Source: Fibrella aquatilis
Lineage (GTDB): Bacteria > Bacteroidota > Bacteroidia > Cytophagales > Spirosomataceae
Reading direction: 5' to 3'
Assembly: GCF_017353255.1 (NCBI RefSeq)
Contig: NZ_JAFMYU010000014.1
Coordinates: 1 to 64,000 of the forward strand
DNA length: 64,000 nt
Below, in pieces: positions 8,261 through 18,900 of the stretch; within the stretch, counting starts at the first letter, position 1; every line of letters starts with the position of its first letter. The notes under the pieces are model-generated. The model saw only the letters and a list, made by a program, of their open reading frames with translations. It searched no databases and was not told the origin of the DNA. Made by a program: the position numbers and the translations under genes.

Positions 8261-10135
8261 TTAACGACCCATGTAAACTAACAAAATTGAAATATCAGAT
8301 GGGCTTACGCCACTGATGCGCGTGGCCTGTCCTATTGTCTTCGGCCGCTGTTTCTTTAGTTTCTCCCGACCCTCAAACGACAATGCTTTCACCTTATCGA
8401 AATCAAAAATGGAAGCAATTTCCAACGACTCCCAGCGTGATAGCTTCTCGGCATTCTGCCGTTCACGGCTCAGATAGTCATCGTATTTGATCTCAATCAC
8501 GGCCTGTTCAACCGTTTCCTGTGTATACGCATCTACCGCCGCGTGGGCCGATGTGCTGGACAGATTAAGCAACGTCAGGGCATCAGCCATGTCTATTTCG
8601 GGCCGTTTCAGCAGGCTATACACTGTCGATTTCTCGCGCAGACCAGCCGACCCCTTTGCTTCCAGCCAACTGTTTACCTCGTCGGGGCGCAGTTTTGTTT
8701 CGCGGAAGAGCTGTGTCAACTGGTCAATGTCGACTTGTTTTTTCTGCGTGTTTGCCCACCGTTCGTCGCTTGCCAAGCCTAGTCTATGGCCCATTTCGGT
8801 CAGGCGCAGATCGGCGTTGTCCTGACGAAGTAAGGTTCTGAACTCTGCCCGTGAGGTAAACATCCGGTATGGTTCTTCGGTCCCCTTCGTTATCAGATCG
8901 TCGATCAATACGCCGATATATCCCTCCGACCGCTTGATGGTAAACGGCTCTTTTTCGTGTACGTTCTGGTGTGCGTTGATACCCGCCATCAGACCCTGAC
9001 AGGCGGCTTCCTCGTAGCCGGTAGTACCGTTGATCTGTCCGGCGAAGAATAAATTAGCCACCCGCAGTGTCTCCAGCGTAGGTTTCAATTGCGTCGGGGG
9101 GAAGAAATCATATTCTACCGCATAGCCTGGACGGAACATTTTGGCTTTCTCAAAACCCGCAATTTTCTGCAATGCCTTGTGCTGAATGTCTTCGGGCAGT
9201 GAGGTTGAAAAACCGTTTACATACACTTCCACGGTGTTCCAGCCTTCGGGTTCTACAAAAATCTGATGCCTGTCTTTATCGGCAAAGCGGTTGATTTTGT
9301 CTTCAATAGATGGGCAGTAACGCGGGCCTAATCCCTTGATTCTACCGGTGAACATGGGTGATTTTTCAAATCCTTCTTTCAGCACACTATGCACCGATTC
9401 GTCGGTATAGGTGATCCAGCATGACCGTTGGTTGGTCAGCGCTGCCGTATTTGAGTAAGAGAATTTGCCCGGATTTTCGTCGCCTTTCTGCTCTTCCATT
9501 CGTGAAAAATCAAGGCTTCGGCCATCTACGCGGGGTGGTGTGCCGGTTTTCATGCGGCCTGTTTCAAAGCCCAAGTCAACCAGTTGCTCGGTTAAGCCCG
9601 TCGCTGAGCGCTCGCCGGTGCGGCCACCGCCAAAGGTTTTTTCGCCAATGAACATTTGGCCGTTGAGGAATGTACCATTGGTCAGGACAACGCTTTTTGC
9701 CTCGATAGTCACGCCCAAATTAGTTTTAACACCTTTCACACGGCCGTCTTTTACGATAATTTCCGACACAGTATCCTGCCAAAAATCAACGTTTAGCGTG
9801 CGCTCCAGTGTGTCTCGCCATTCTTGGGCAAATAGTACCCGGTCGCTCTGACAACGGGGACTCCACATGGCGGGGCCTTTCGAACGGTTCAGCATCCGAA
9901 ATTGAATCATGGTCTTATCGCTGATAATACCTGATTGCCCTCCGAGTGCATCTATCTCACGCACGATTTGCCCTTTTGCCACACCGCCCATCGCAGGGTT
10001 GCACGACATCTGGGCAATGGTGTGCATGTTCATTGTAATCAGCAACACGCTCGATCCCATGGTGGCGGCTGCGGTGGCAGCTTCACATCCAGCGTGGCCT
10101 GCTCCTACTACAATGACATCGTATGTACTATGCAT
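8261..10135 (-). CDS. mnmG: tRNA uridine-5-carboxymethylaminomethyl modification enzyme MnmG (GidA)
   Basis: FAD-dependent subunit of the MnmE-MnmG complex, which installs the (carboxymethyl)aminomethyl group at C5 of wobble U34 in several tRNAs. The 624-residue length matches the family. The FAD-binding GxGxxG motif VVGAGHAGCEAA is at about 9-20. Other family signatures are GMKTGTPPRVDGRSLDFS-like, RYCPSIEDKI and GTTGYEEAACQGLMAG. mnmE is not nearby. The gene is classically found near bacterial replication origins, which fits the DnaA-box cluster and the parS-like site on either side of it. Confidence 0.97.
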   Translation of the reverse strand: MHSTYDVIVVGAGHAGCEAATAAATMGSSVLLITMNMHTIAQMSCNPAMGGVAKGQIVREIDALGGQSGIISDKTMIQFRMLNRSKGPAMWSPRCQSDRVLFAQEWRDTLERTLNVDFWQDTVSEIIVKDGRVKGVKTNLGVTIEAKSVVLTNGTFLNGQMFIGEKTFGGGRTGERSATGLTEQLVDLGFETGRMKTGTPPRVDGRSLDFSRMEEQKGDENPGKFSYSNTAALTNQRSCWITYTDESVHSVLKEGFEKSPMFTGRIKGLGPRYCPSIEDKINRFADKDRHQIFVEPEGWNTVEVYVNGFSTSLPEDIQHKALQKIAGFEKAKMFRPGYAVEYDFFPPTQLKPTLETLRVANLFFAGQINGTTGYEEAACQGLMAGINAHQNVHEKEPFTIKRSEGYIGVLIDDLITKGTEEPYRMFTSRAEFRTLLRQDNADLRLTEMGHRLGLASDERWANTQKKQVDIDQLTQLFRETKLRPDEVNSWLEAKGSAGLREKSTVYSLLKRPEIDMADALTLLNLSSTSAHAAVDAYTQETVEQAVIEIKYDDYLSRERQNAEKLSRWESLEIASIFDFDKVKALSFEGREKLKKQRPKTIGQATRISGVSPSDISILLVYMGR

Positions 10136-10155
10136 TGGTCTGTGAAATTGAAAAA

Positions 10156-10171
10156 TGTTCCACGTGGAAAC
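10156..10171. other. parS-like ParB-binding site
   Basis: This 16-mer contains the palindromic core GTTCCACGTGGAA and matches the bacterial parS form TGTTCCACGTGGAACA at 14 of 16 positions, differing only in the last two bases. It lies in the 62-bp spacer between the DUF4175 stop and the mnmG start, 4.5 kb from the candidate oriC. parS sites cluster near origins and bind ParB for chromosome segregation. parA/parB are not in the window. Confidence 0.7.
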
Positions 10172-10197
10172 TTTTGAAAATCTTGCAAAAGCGAACG

Positions 10198-13100
10198 CTA
10201 TTTGGTCAGTTTTTGCAAATATCGATTCGACTCACGCTTGTAGTATAAGTTATATGCAGGCGAAACGGTTCGCAACACTTCAACCTGACGCGTAGTAGTA
10301 GGCGGAACTTCAGCATGATACGAAGGCTGACTTTGCTTCAATTGCTTTGCTGCTTCCGCTTTACGTTTAGGATCTTCTTCCTGCTGTTGCAACGCCTTCT
10401 CAGATTCCAACAAGCGAGTCAAAATATCTTTCTGCCGATTTAGCACAGCCGGATTTACGCGCTTGTTAACGAGATCAGTTTCTGTTTCTTCCATCTTCTT
10501 CAATAAATCATTCACCTGCTCGGCCTGTTGTTTGCCCACCTCGGTGCCTTTTGCTTTGTCTTGCATATCCTTCAGCATATCGCGCAAAACGGCCTGTTCA
10601 GCGGCAAGGCGAGATAGCTCTTCCGATAAAGCCCTTCCCGATTGACCACCCTGAGATAGCTTCTGAATGCGCTCATTCACCTGCTGCTGCTTGTCGCCCA
10701 TGCCCGGCGAAGGTTGCTCGCCCTTACTTTTGCCTTTACTTTTTCCCGAACCAGGCATCGCCATTGCCTGCATCGCTGCCTGCATCTGCTTGAAAGCGTC
10801 GTTAAGCATCAGCGACAGGTTGTTGATAGTAGTCATAGCAAACTGCTGTTTCGAAGATGCCATATTCAGTTTACGCTCTTTCAAATACCGTGAACTCTCG
10901 TCCATGTAATAGCGCATATTCGTTAACTCTCGCGTTACAAATGGTTGAATTTGGGGTTCCCGTGAGGCCAATGAGTTAAGGCTATCTTCAATCACCTTGG
11001 CGTTATCCTGCAACCGAATCTGTTCCTGTGACAGCTTCACCACCCGTGGGTCTTGTAGGTTCATGCTGCGGAAATCGCGCATAAGCCGCTCCTGCGAGAA
11101 TGAGAGCGTAATAAGGTTGTCGAGCAGGTTGCGCAAATCATCCAAATTTTCCGACATGCTTTTCATATCCATACCCTCCATCGATTCTTCCATCGACTTG
11201 GCCATGTTGCGCATTGACTTAGACGTTTTCTTCTGCGATTCAGATGCCTTCTTTTTCTCCTTCTTATCGAGCGAATTTTTCGATTGCTCCATCTGCTTCT
11301 GAATCTCCTGCTGCTCCTTTTCCTGCGGGTCAGGCGACGACATTTTCTCTTTCTCAGCTTCCTTCTGAAGTTTATCTAACTGCTCCTGAAGCTTCTTGAA
11401 ATCTTCCTCGGCCTTCTTCTGATCTTCCTTCTGCTTCTCAGTTTCTGCTTCGTCTTTCTTAGGATCTTTCTGCTCTTCCTTGTTCTTTTCGGCCATTTGA
11501 TCCTGCTTGTCGGCCTGTTTTTTCAACTCATCAATGGCATTCTGGAACTTCTGATTCTGCTGCATTTGCTTGAACATCTTCAGCGCACGGTCTAATTCCT
11601 TTTCCAGGTTGCGCTCTTTCCGGTTCAATTGATTGAGCAGATCGGAGGCTTTTTCGTCCTGCTTTTTTTCCATCATCTGCTTCAGTTCCTCGTACATCTT
11701 TTTCGATTCGGGGTCCTGCATCTGATCAAATAGCTTCTGCAACTGCTCCATTTTCTGCTTCAGCGAGTCCTGTTGCTGCTGACTCATCCGCTGCTGCGTC
11801 TCGTTCGTCTTGTTGAATTGCTCCTGCAACTTCTGGATCTCGTTCATCAATTCTTCACGCTTCTGAAGAATATCCTGCAACTGTTTTTTGTCCTGAAAAT
11901 CCGATGTCTTCTTCGTGCGCATCCGCTCTTCCAGAGAAGACAGCTCTTTTTTAAGCGCCTGCGCTTGCTTCAACGCCTGATCCATCTGCTGCTCTGTTTT
12001 CTCTGCCGACTGCTCCACCTGCTTCTGCAACTGCTCTACGGAGGGCACCGTAAACGTAATCAACGATGAGCGAGTGGTTTTAGGGCCGTGTACGCCGTCG
12101 TTATCGGCTACCTGCACATAGTATTCAATCTTGTCGCTTGGCTTCAACTTCAAGCTATCGAGCGACCAGTTATAGGCATAGTTCTGCGAGGTTGTGGCCG
12201 TGTTGACCGGAATAGCTTTTGAGAATGCTTCCTTCTTGGGTGAGTCGGCCCGGACAACCGAGCCTACTAGCTTGAGTGACGAAAAGCCGTAATCGTCCGT
12301 TACCTGACCATAAAGGCCAATGAAATTGTAGGCTACAGAATCGCGGGTTTCCTGCAAGCTGATCTGCGGAAAACGGTCGGGAATAACCTGAATACTATAG
12401 GTCAAATCGGCCGCATTACGGGCGTGTTGATTGCGCAGTTGCAGCGAATACGTAGCCGATTGGTTAGCGCGGGTAGAGAGGCTGAAGGCGTTATCTTCAA
12501 TAGACTCAGCCAACAAACGTCCCCCCGGCGTGAACTGAACGGCCAGCGAGTCGGTGTGATCGGCCAGGAATTTCCAATTGATGCGTGTTCCCTCCGGCAC
12601 GAGCAGATTCCCCACATTGGCCAATTGTTCGGCGGGTTTGTTCAAGTAAGCGGGATAAGACAGCGCCACGTCAAACGATAATACAGCAGGCCGGTCGAGC
12701 AAATGCAACGTGTAGGGTGTAGAGGCAAACCCTGCGGCTTCGACCTGAAAATTGACATCACGCTGCACATTGTCGAACGTGTACGCGTACGCATTCGGTC
12801 CAGTTTGCTCTAGTTTGAAACGCGTATCATTCGAGACAAGATAAACGGTTTGCGGAATAGCACGGCCTTCCAGATGAAGTTGGAATGTGAAATCCTCATT
12901 CCGAAAAGCCTCCAACTGCTTCGAGTCGACCACGAATTTAAAGGGCGCTTCTTCAACAAACTGCTTGTCATACTGCACAATCCGCGACGAGCTGTTGGTA
13001 AAAAAAGCAGGATACAGTACCAAAATGCCAGCGATGACAACCGCAGGTAAAGCCGCGTATTTCACAAAACGGCGGTTTTTATCTAACTGAATAGCCGACG

Positions 13101-13533
13101 AAAAGCGCGTAATCAACAACTGCTTCGACCGCTGTTCTACACTAGCCCGGAGTAATTCACTATCACTCGCCGTTAGCGACCGGAGTTGGAGCGTATTCAA
13201 CAATTTATCGCCGATGTTGGGGAAGAACTGACCAATCTGCCGAGCCGCTTCTTCATCAGAAATAGGTTTGCGGAGGCCGTAAAGACCCATGGCGGGCTTG
13301 ATCAGGTAAACGTAAGACCCGGCCAGAAACAGCCCGACAAAACTGAACAGCATAGCCGCCCGGACGCCCGAGCTAAAATGGCCAACGTATTCCAGCGTAT
13401 TCAATAGCAAATAGGCAGCCAGCAACAGGCCAAGGAATAAGAGTGACCCTTTAATAAGCTGATTCTGGAAATACCGTCGTTTGTATTCGTCGATTTGGCT
13501 GAGCAAACTTGCGAACGAAGAAGTGGCTTGCAT
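10198..13533 (-). CDS. DUF4175-family membrane protein with long coiled coil
   Basis: 1111-residue protein of the Bacteroidota DUF4175 type. Two membrane helices lie near 28-48 and 58-80, with a third hydrophobic stretch near 160-175 (AALPAVVIAGILVLYPAFF). A beta-rich extracytoplasmic part of about 190-500 follows. A very long K/E/Q-rich coiled coil spans about 500-860 (runs such as QKKEDQKKAEEDFKKL), then a Met/Gln-rich helical region. It starts 4 nt from the end of the next upstream gene, so the two are probably co-transcribed with mnmG. The function is not established; position and topology suggest an envelope structural protein. The skewed composition makes it prone to spurious matches with other coiled coils. 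Confidence 0.75.
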   Translation of the reverse strand: MQATSSFASLLSQIDEYKRRYFQNQLIKGSLLFLGLLLAAYLLLNTLEYVGHFSSGVRAAMLFSFVGLFLAGSYVYLIKPAMGLYGLRKPISDEEAARQIGQFFPNIGDKLLNTLQLRSLTASDSELLRASVEQRSKQLLITRFSSAIQLDKNRRFVKYAALPAVVIAGILVLYPAFFTNSSSRIVQYDKQFVEEAPFKFVVDSKQLEAFRNEDFTFQLHLEGRAIPQTVYLVSNDTRFKLEQTGPNAYAYTFDNVQRDVNFQVEAAGFASTPYTLHLLDRPAVLSFDVALSYPAYLNKPAEQLANVGNLLVPEGTRINWKFLADHTDSLAVQFTPGGRLLAESIEDNAFSLSTRANQSATYSLQLRNQHARNAADLTYSIQVIPDRFPQISLQETRDSVAYNFIGLYGQVTDDYGFSSLKLVGSVVRADSPKKEAFSKAIPVNTATTSQNYAYNWSLDSLKLKPSDKIEYYVQVADNDGVHGPKTTRSSLITFTVPSVEQLQKQVEQSAEKTEQQMDQALKQAQALKKELSSLEERMRTKKTSDFQDKKQLQDILQKREELMNEIQKLQEQFNKTNETQQRMSQQQQDSLKQKMEQLQKLFDQMQDPESKKMYEELKQMMEKKQDEKASDLLNQLNRKERNLEKELDRALKMFKQMQQNQKFQNAIDELKKQADKQDQMAEKNKEEQKDPKKDEAETEKQKEDQKKAEEDFKKLQEQLDKLQKEAEKEKMSSPDPQEKEQQEIQKQMEQSKNSLDKKEKKKASESQKKTSKSMRNMAKSMEESMEGMDMKSMSENLDDLRNLLDNLITLSFSQERLMRDFRSMNLQDPRVVKLSQEQIRLQDNAKVIEDSLNSLASREPQIQPFVTRELTNMRYYMDESSRYLKERKLNMASSKQQFAMTTINNLSLMLNDAFKQMQAAMQAMAMPGSGKSKGKSKGEQPSPGMGDKQQQVNERIQKLSQGGQSGRALSEELSRLAAEQAVLRDMLKDMQDKAKGTEVGKQQAEQVNDLLKKMEETETDLVNKRVNPAVLNRQKDILTRLLESEKALQQQEEDPKRKAEAAKQLKQSQPSYHAEVPPTTTRQVEVLRTVSPAYNLYYKRESNRYLQKLTK

Positions 13534-13537
13534 AAGG

Positions 13538-13888
13538 CTATTCGGTTAAAAGGGCGGCGAAATAGTTGAGCACGTGTTGTTTCAATAAATCTTCCTGAGC
13601 AAAAACGTCGCCGAAAGGCAATGGCTTTAATAAGTTAAACAAAGGCCAATTGTCTTTGTCAAAACCGGCCCGTTCGTAATAGCCAGGTTCCACCAGCACA
13701 GTGCACACACCCACGTGAAGAAGATCCTGCTTCTGCTCTTTTGAAAACCGCTTTGGCCCCCGCCCCAATTCCTGCATCCCGATTAAAAAAAGCACCCCGT
13801 TAAGATCGGCGGGACGTTTACCTACTAGGTCGGTGAGACGATCCATGAGGTCATCCCAGGTGTGTAGCGTTGACGGATCGGTTTGCAT
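13538..13888 (-). CDS. Small conserved hypothetical protein
   Basis: 116-residue soluble protein without a signal peptide or membrane segment. It contains GVLFLIGMQELGRGPKRFSKEQKQDLLHVGVC in its middle and an acidic C-terminus. I do not assign a family. It is the first gene of the leftward run and ends 4 nt before the DUF4175 gene starts, so expression with that membrane protein is likely. The tight spacing and plausible codon use make it a real gene. Any link to the neighbouring envelope or origin functions is inference. Confidence 0.65.
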   Translation of the reverse strand: MQTDPSTLHTWDDLMDRLTDLVGKRPADLNGVLFLIGMQELGRGPKRFSKEQKQDLLHVGVCTVLVEPGYYERAGFDKDNWPLFNLLKPLPFGDVFAQEDLLKQHVLNYFAALLTE

Positions 13889-13936
13889 TTAGGATACTGA
13901 TTACGAATGACTAAAATTACACTATAGAAACGACCA

Positions 13937-14644
13937 TTGCCGGTGATTCCGTTCATACGCTCCGTATTCGAGAATTTCGTTTATCTCTTTTTTCCTGTAC
14001 TCTGTAGCGGCTGTTACCGAATGATGTACGGCGAAGAAAAGGGACTGTGCAGCACCTGCCGGATGGACCTGCCGATTATTACCACCGACGAAGAACAGGA
14101 ACAGTTGCGCCAGAAATTCAGCGGCCGTGTGCTGGTTGATTACGTGTATGCATACGCCTACTTCACGAAAAAAAGCCGGATGCAACGGATCATCCACCAA
14201 CTGAAATACCGCCACAAAACAGAATTAGGCTATCGGCTGGGCTTGTGGCACGGATATGAATTACTGAGCGCCTCGGCCAAGCCTTTGTGGGCTGATTTGC
14301 TGATACCGGTGCCTATACATCCCACACGCAGACGGCAAAGGGGATACAACCAAAGCGAATTGATTGCACGGGGACTATCTGAAGCCATGCAACTGAACTA
14401 CCGGGAAGACGTGATGGAGCGCACCAAATTTATTGCCTCTCAAACGCGCAAAAACCGGTTTGAGCGCTGGCGAAACGTGGCCTTGGCTTTCCGCGTGAAA
14501 GATCCCGCCGCCGTTCGGGGAAAACATGTGGCCCTGGTAGACGACGTACTAACCACGGGTGCCACGCTGGAGGCCTGTGTGGTTGCCTTGCGAGAGGCGG
14601 GTTGTCAGACCGTCGGAATACTAACAATAGCGGCCACCCGATAG
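13937..14644 (+). CDS. comF: ComF family phosphoribosyltransferase-like protein
   Basis: 235-residue protein related to ComF/GntX, which supports DNA uptake during natural competence. An N-terminal zinc finger (CSGC and CSTC, about residues 23-40) precedes a type-I phosphoribosyltransferase domain whose PRPP loop is VALVDDVLTTGATLEA near 195-210. The conserved RRRQRGYNQSELIARG segment is also present. There is an in-frame TAG at 13925, so translation must begin at TTG (13937) or GTG (13943). The first ATG would remove the first cysteine pair. comM, another competence-linked gene, is in the window but not linked. Confidence 0.88.
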   Translation: MPVIPFIRSVFENFVYLFFPVLCSGCYRMMYGEEKGLCSTCRMDLPIITTDEEQEQLRQKFSGRVLVDYVYAYAYFTKKSRMQRIIHQLKYRHKTELGYRLGLWHGYELLSASAKPLWADLLIPVPIHPTRRRQRGYNQSELIARGLSEAMQLNYREDVMERTKFIASQTRKNRFERWRNVALAFRVKDPAAVRGKHVALVDDVLTTGATLEACVVALREAGCQTVGILTIAATR

Positions 14645-14656
14645 TCGAGTGGCCGC
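14630..14656. terminator. Possible shared terminator hairpin
   Basis: An 8-bp GC-rich stem (14630-14637 with 14649-14656) overlaps the comF stop codon and lies between the convergent comF and GldJ-like genes. There is no T-run, so Rho-independent activity is uncertain. Confidence 0.35.
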
Positions 14657-14681
14657 CTAGCACTGTGTATGTTTTGGTGGA

Positions 14682-15950
14682 CTACCGGCTCCGGCCTACG
14701 CCGATCATGGCACAACGGAAACCAATCGTAGCCGTAGCTGAATCCTGATCCATAAACCGGCGGGTACCAGGTGCTAGCCAGTAAGCCACATCGCTCCACG
14801 AGCCACCTTTATAAACACGAAGTTTATCGTCGATGATTGAGTTATTGTTCTTCTTATCGTAGTTCTTGGCTTCGTCCAGATATCCATTCCGACGAATCGG
14901 GTTGAGGTCGTTTTCAACCTGGAATGACAGAGGACGATACACGTCATACACCCACTCGTTTACGTTACCGGCCATGTTATATAGACCGAAATCGTTGGCA
15001 GGGTAAGCGTAAATCTGCTCGGTAATGATAGCTCCGTCGTTTGAGCGGCCCGCGATACCGGCGTAGTCACCACGCCCGCGCTTGAAGTTCGACAGCATCT
15101 GACCTTGTTTGCGGCCTTTCTTGGGATTCCGCACCGACGAACCGTCCCATGGGTAGATCCGCTGGTTCGACTGGTTCTCGTCAACGTATTGCGTACCAAT
15201 CAGCGCTTTGGCAGCATACTCCCACTCGGCCTCGGTTGGCAAGCGGTAATCGGGCAACAGCAAACCACTCTCGAGGCTAGGTTTGGCTGCGGCAGCGGTT
15301 GGTGTTTCAGCGGCAGCCACTGTTTCAGCCTCGGCTTGCTTCGACTTTTTCTTCAGCGAGAAGCCGCCTTTCTTTTTGCCTGAAGAATTGCCTTTGGCAT
15401 ATAGATCGGCATTAACGGCCCCCGTCCGCCATGAGGCATAATCATTTGCCTGTACCCAAGATACCCCTACCACCGGGTAATACCGAAATGATGGGTAGCG
15501 GAGGTACTGTGTCACGTATGAGTCGTTAAAGGAAAGTGGATTAGCCCAGACGTTAGTGTCGGGCAACGCACGGGTGTACACTTCCTCCGACGAGTCGCGG
15601 CGGATAGCGTCGAGGTATTCGAGGTAGTGGATGTTGGCAATCTCCGTTTCGTCCATGTAAAACGATTGGATACTCACCGTCCGCTCGCGGTTATCGCGTG
15701 AGTTCATCACGTCTTCTTCCAGCGCACCCAGCGTAAAGCGGCCACCCTCAATAAAAACAAGGTTGGGTCCCGCCTTGGCCCCCGCGAATTTCTTTACTGC
15801 AAAGCCGTCCTTTTTATTGTAGGCGATGCCCGTGGCCGTGCTTTCTTTGCCCGGCTTTACACTGGTTGGGTGTTTGGGCTTACAGGCAGCCAGCGCAGCC
15901 GTGGCCAGGAGTACATAAGCGGCGCGTTGCAGGTGATACTTCTGAATCAT
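14682..15950 (-). CDS. GldJ/GldK-like gliding-motility SUMF1 lipoprotein
   Basis: 422-residue outer-membrane lipoprotein candidate. The N-terminus ends in the lipobox LAAC (about C22). A formylglycine-generating-enzyme-like (SUMF1) domain follows, with FIEGGRFTLGALEEDV, SFYMDETEIANIHYLEYLD, YRLPTEAEWEYAA, NMAGNVNEWVYDVYRP and KGGSWSDVAYWLAPGTRRF near the end. These resemble GldJ and GldK, which support type IX secretion and gliding; I lean towards GldJ from the N-terminal half. gldL/M/N are not adjacent, and the gene sits 11 nt behind mfd as a probable two-gene unit. An insertion rich in K/A/E at about 200-225 interrupts the domain. Confidence 0.65.
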   Translation of the reverse strand: MIQKYHLQRAAYVLLATAALAACKPKHPTSVKPGKESTATGIAYNKKDGFAVKKFAGAKAGPNLVFIEGGRFTLGALEEDVMNSRDNRERTVSIQSFYMDETEIANIHYLEYLDAIRRDSSEEVYTRALPDTNVWANPLSFNDSYVTQYLRYPSFRYYPVVGVSWVQANDYASWRTGAVNADLYAKGNSSGKKKGGFSLKKKSKQAEAETVAAAETPTAAAAKPSLESGLLLPDYRLPTEAEWEYAAKALIGTQYVDENQSNQRIYPWDGSSVRNPKKGRKQGQMLSNFKRGRGDYAGIAGRSNDGAIITEQIYAYPANDFGLYNMAGNVNEWVYDVYRPLSFQVENDLNPIRRNGYLDEAKNYDKKNNNSIIDDKLRVYKGGSWSDVAYWLAPGTRRFMDQDSATATIGFRCAMIGVGRSR

Positions 15951-15961
15951 TTTGTGTGTAC

Positions 15962-18900
15962 TTATTCAGTTAATTCGGCTAAAATACGGTTCAACTGGTC
16001 GACGCCATTCACGTGTTCATGCGTGAAAATGAGCCTGTTCTTGACCTCCTTCAACGAACACAACTTGGGGTGTTTTTTGATGTAGTCAATTACCTTGCCA
16101 AAGCGGTCAGATGTGAAAAACGAGTCAGACTGACTGTCTTTCTCGGAAGAAACGAAGGTTCCTTTCACAATCGTATTTTTCAGCGTCAGTTTTTCCAGGT
16201 GTAACTGCTCGGCTTTCCAGCGAACGGCCACCAGCTTGAACAAATTCTCGACCCCGGCCGGAATTGGCCCGAACCGGTCTGCTACTTCTTTCTTAAACAG
16301 TTGAAGTTCAGTAGGGTTCTGGATACTATCTAAACGGGTGTACAAAGATAGGCGTTCGGAGATGTTGGTCACGTAACTCTCTGGAATCAGCACCTCCAGA
16401 TCAGTCTCGATCACCGTGTCGGGCAGTAGTGGGCGGAACACATCAGGGGTATCCATAAACAAGTTTTTGAACTCGGTTTCGCGTAGTTCCTGCACGGCTT
16501 CGTCCAGAATCTGATGATACATTTCGTAGCCCAGATCATTCACGAAACCACTCTGTTCAGCCCCTAGCAGATTACCCGCTCCCCGAATGTCCAGATCACG
16601 CATGGCGATCTTGAACCCTTCGCCCAGGTCCGAGAAATCTTCCAGCGTTTGCAGCCGCTTCCGCGAGTCGGACGACAGCACCGAAGCCGGGGGCGTGAGC
16701 AGGTAACAGAACGCCTTCTTATTTGACCGCCCTACCCTACCCCGCATCTGGTGCAGATCAGACAACCCGAAGTTGTGCGCCTGGTTGATGATGATTGTGT
16801 TGGCATTGGTAATGTCCAGCCCCGACTCGATGATGTTGGTCGACACCAGCACGTCGGTTTCGCCTTCAATAAAGCGGGTCATTACTTTCTCTAACCTGTC
16901 GCCTTCCATTTGTCCGTGAGCCACACCAATGCGGGCGTCGGGTACAAGCCGCTTGATCATGTTGCCGATGGATTCGATGTCGCCCACGCGGTTATGTACA
17001 AAGAAGACTTGCCCACCCCGGCGCAGTTCGTAGCTCACGGCGTCGCGCACGACGGTGTCGCTGAATACGTGGATCTCGGTCGTAATGGGCTGACGGTTGG
17101 GTGGCGGTGTGGCAATGACCGAAAGGTCGCGGGCACCCATGAGTGAGAAGTGCAACGTGCGCGGAATGGGTGTAGCCGTCAGAGTAAGCACGTCCACCTC
17201 CACGCGCATTTCCTTCAGCCGGTCTTTGGTTTTTACACCAAACTTTTGCTCTTCGTCAATAATCAGCAGACCAAGGTCTTTGAACTTGATGTCTTTGTTC
17301 ACCAGCCGGTGTGTGCCGATAAGAATACCCAACTCGCCCGATGCCGCTTGCTTCAGGGTTTCCTTCACCTGAGCTGCCGACTTGAACCGGTTGATGTAGC
17401 CGATCTTAACCGGGAAGTTGGCCAGTCGCTCTTTGAAGGTGTTGTAGTGTTGCATGGCCAAAATCGTGGTCGGCACGAGCATGGCAACCTGCTTGTTGTC
17501 GGTTACGGCTTTGAACGCGGCGCGAATGGCTACCTCTGTTTTACCGAAGCCCACGTCGCCGCAAACGAGGCGGTCCATGGGGTGCGGCTTCTCCATATCG
17601 TTCTTGACATCGTTGGTCGCTTTGGCCTGATCGGGGGTATCTTCATAAATAAACGATGATTCCAATTCGGCTTGTAGAAAGGAATCGTGCGAATAGGCGT
17701 AGCCTGGCGCGTTTCGCCTTTTTGCATATAAAGCGATCAATTCGCGGGCAATGTCTTTAACCTGCTTGCGCACCTTCGACTTGCGCAGATCCCATTCCTG
17801 CGTACCCAACTTGCTCATCGTGGGTGGGCCTCCCTCCTTCCCACTATACTTAGCGATCTTGTGGAGTGAGTGAATGCTCACGAGCAGGATGTCATTATCC
17901 CGATAGATCAACCGGATTGCTTCCTGATCGTTGCCGTTCATGTCAACCCGCTCCATGCCGGCAAACCGCCCGATGCCGTAGTCAACGTGGGTTACGTAGT
18001 CGCCGGGTTGCAGGGTCTTGAGTTCACGCAGGGTTAGGGCCTTCGACTTGCTGAACTTGTCGCGGACACGGTACTTGAAATACCGGTCGAAAATCTGATG
18101 GTCGGTGAAGCAGACAATTTTCAGCGTATCGTCGGAGAAACCCTCGCGGATGCCGACCTGCATGGTCTGGAATTTCAGCAGTGGGTCAATCTCGTCGAAA
18201 ATAGTACGAAGCCGTTCCAGCTGCTTGAACGACTCGGCCACGATGATAGTGGTGTAGCCCTTGGTGCGGAAATCATTCAGCGCATCGGCCACCCGTTTAA
18301 ATTCCTTGTTGAATGACGGCTGCGGCTTAGACGGGTACGAAAGCTTCGAGTCGGTTTTAAAATAGAACTTTCGGCCAAACTCTACCGTGGTCAGCGCCTT
18401 AACCTGATTCAAAAACGCCCGGCGAGTCTCGAATAGCGCTTCGGGGTTTTCCACTACCTGAATATCGCCGTTGCCCACTGCCCGCGAGAGGCTCAGTTCG
18501 GCCTGCTCGAAGCTTTTCTCCACTATCTCCAGCGCATACTCAATATCCTTAAACCACAGGCAGGTGTCCTTGGGCAAAAAGTCTAAAAACGATTCGCGGA
18601 CCTCCTGCGTCAGACGAGTCTGCACGTTGGGAATGATGCTGATCTGCTCTAATCTATCCGTCGAAAGTTGGGTTTCGGGGTTAAAATGCCGGAGACTTTC
18701 TACATCGTCGCCGAAGAGTTCGATCCGGTAGGGAAACTCAGACGCAAACGAAAACACGTCGATAATACCCCCCCGCACTGAAAACTGCCCGGCTTCGTAG
18801 ACAAAGTCGGTTTTCTCAAACTCGTACGTCTGCAACATCTCCGACACAAAGTTGGTATCGAGCTTGTCGCCTATGCGCACGGCCATAGTGTTCTCGCGCA

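Noticed and set aside
10500-11900. Plus-strand frames opposite the DUF4175 coiled coil, some rich in Leu or Ser
   Set aside because: They are complements of the Lys/Glu/Gln-rich coiled-coil codons and show no start signals or neighbours.
17150-17659. 169-codon open frame opposite mfd
   Set aside because: Lies wholly inside mfd helicase motifs on the other strand and resembles no protein family.
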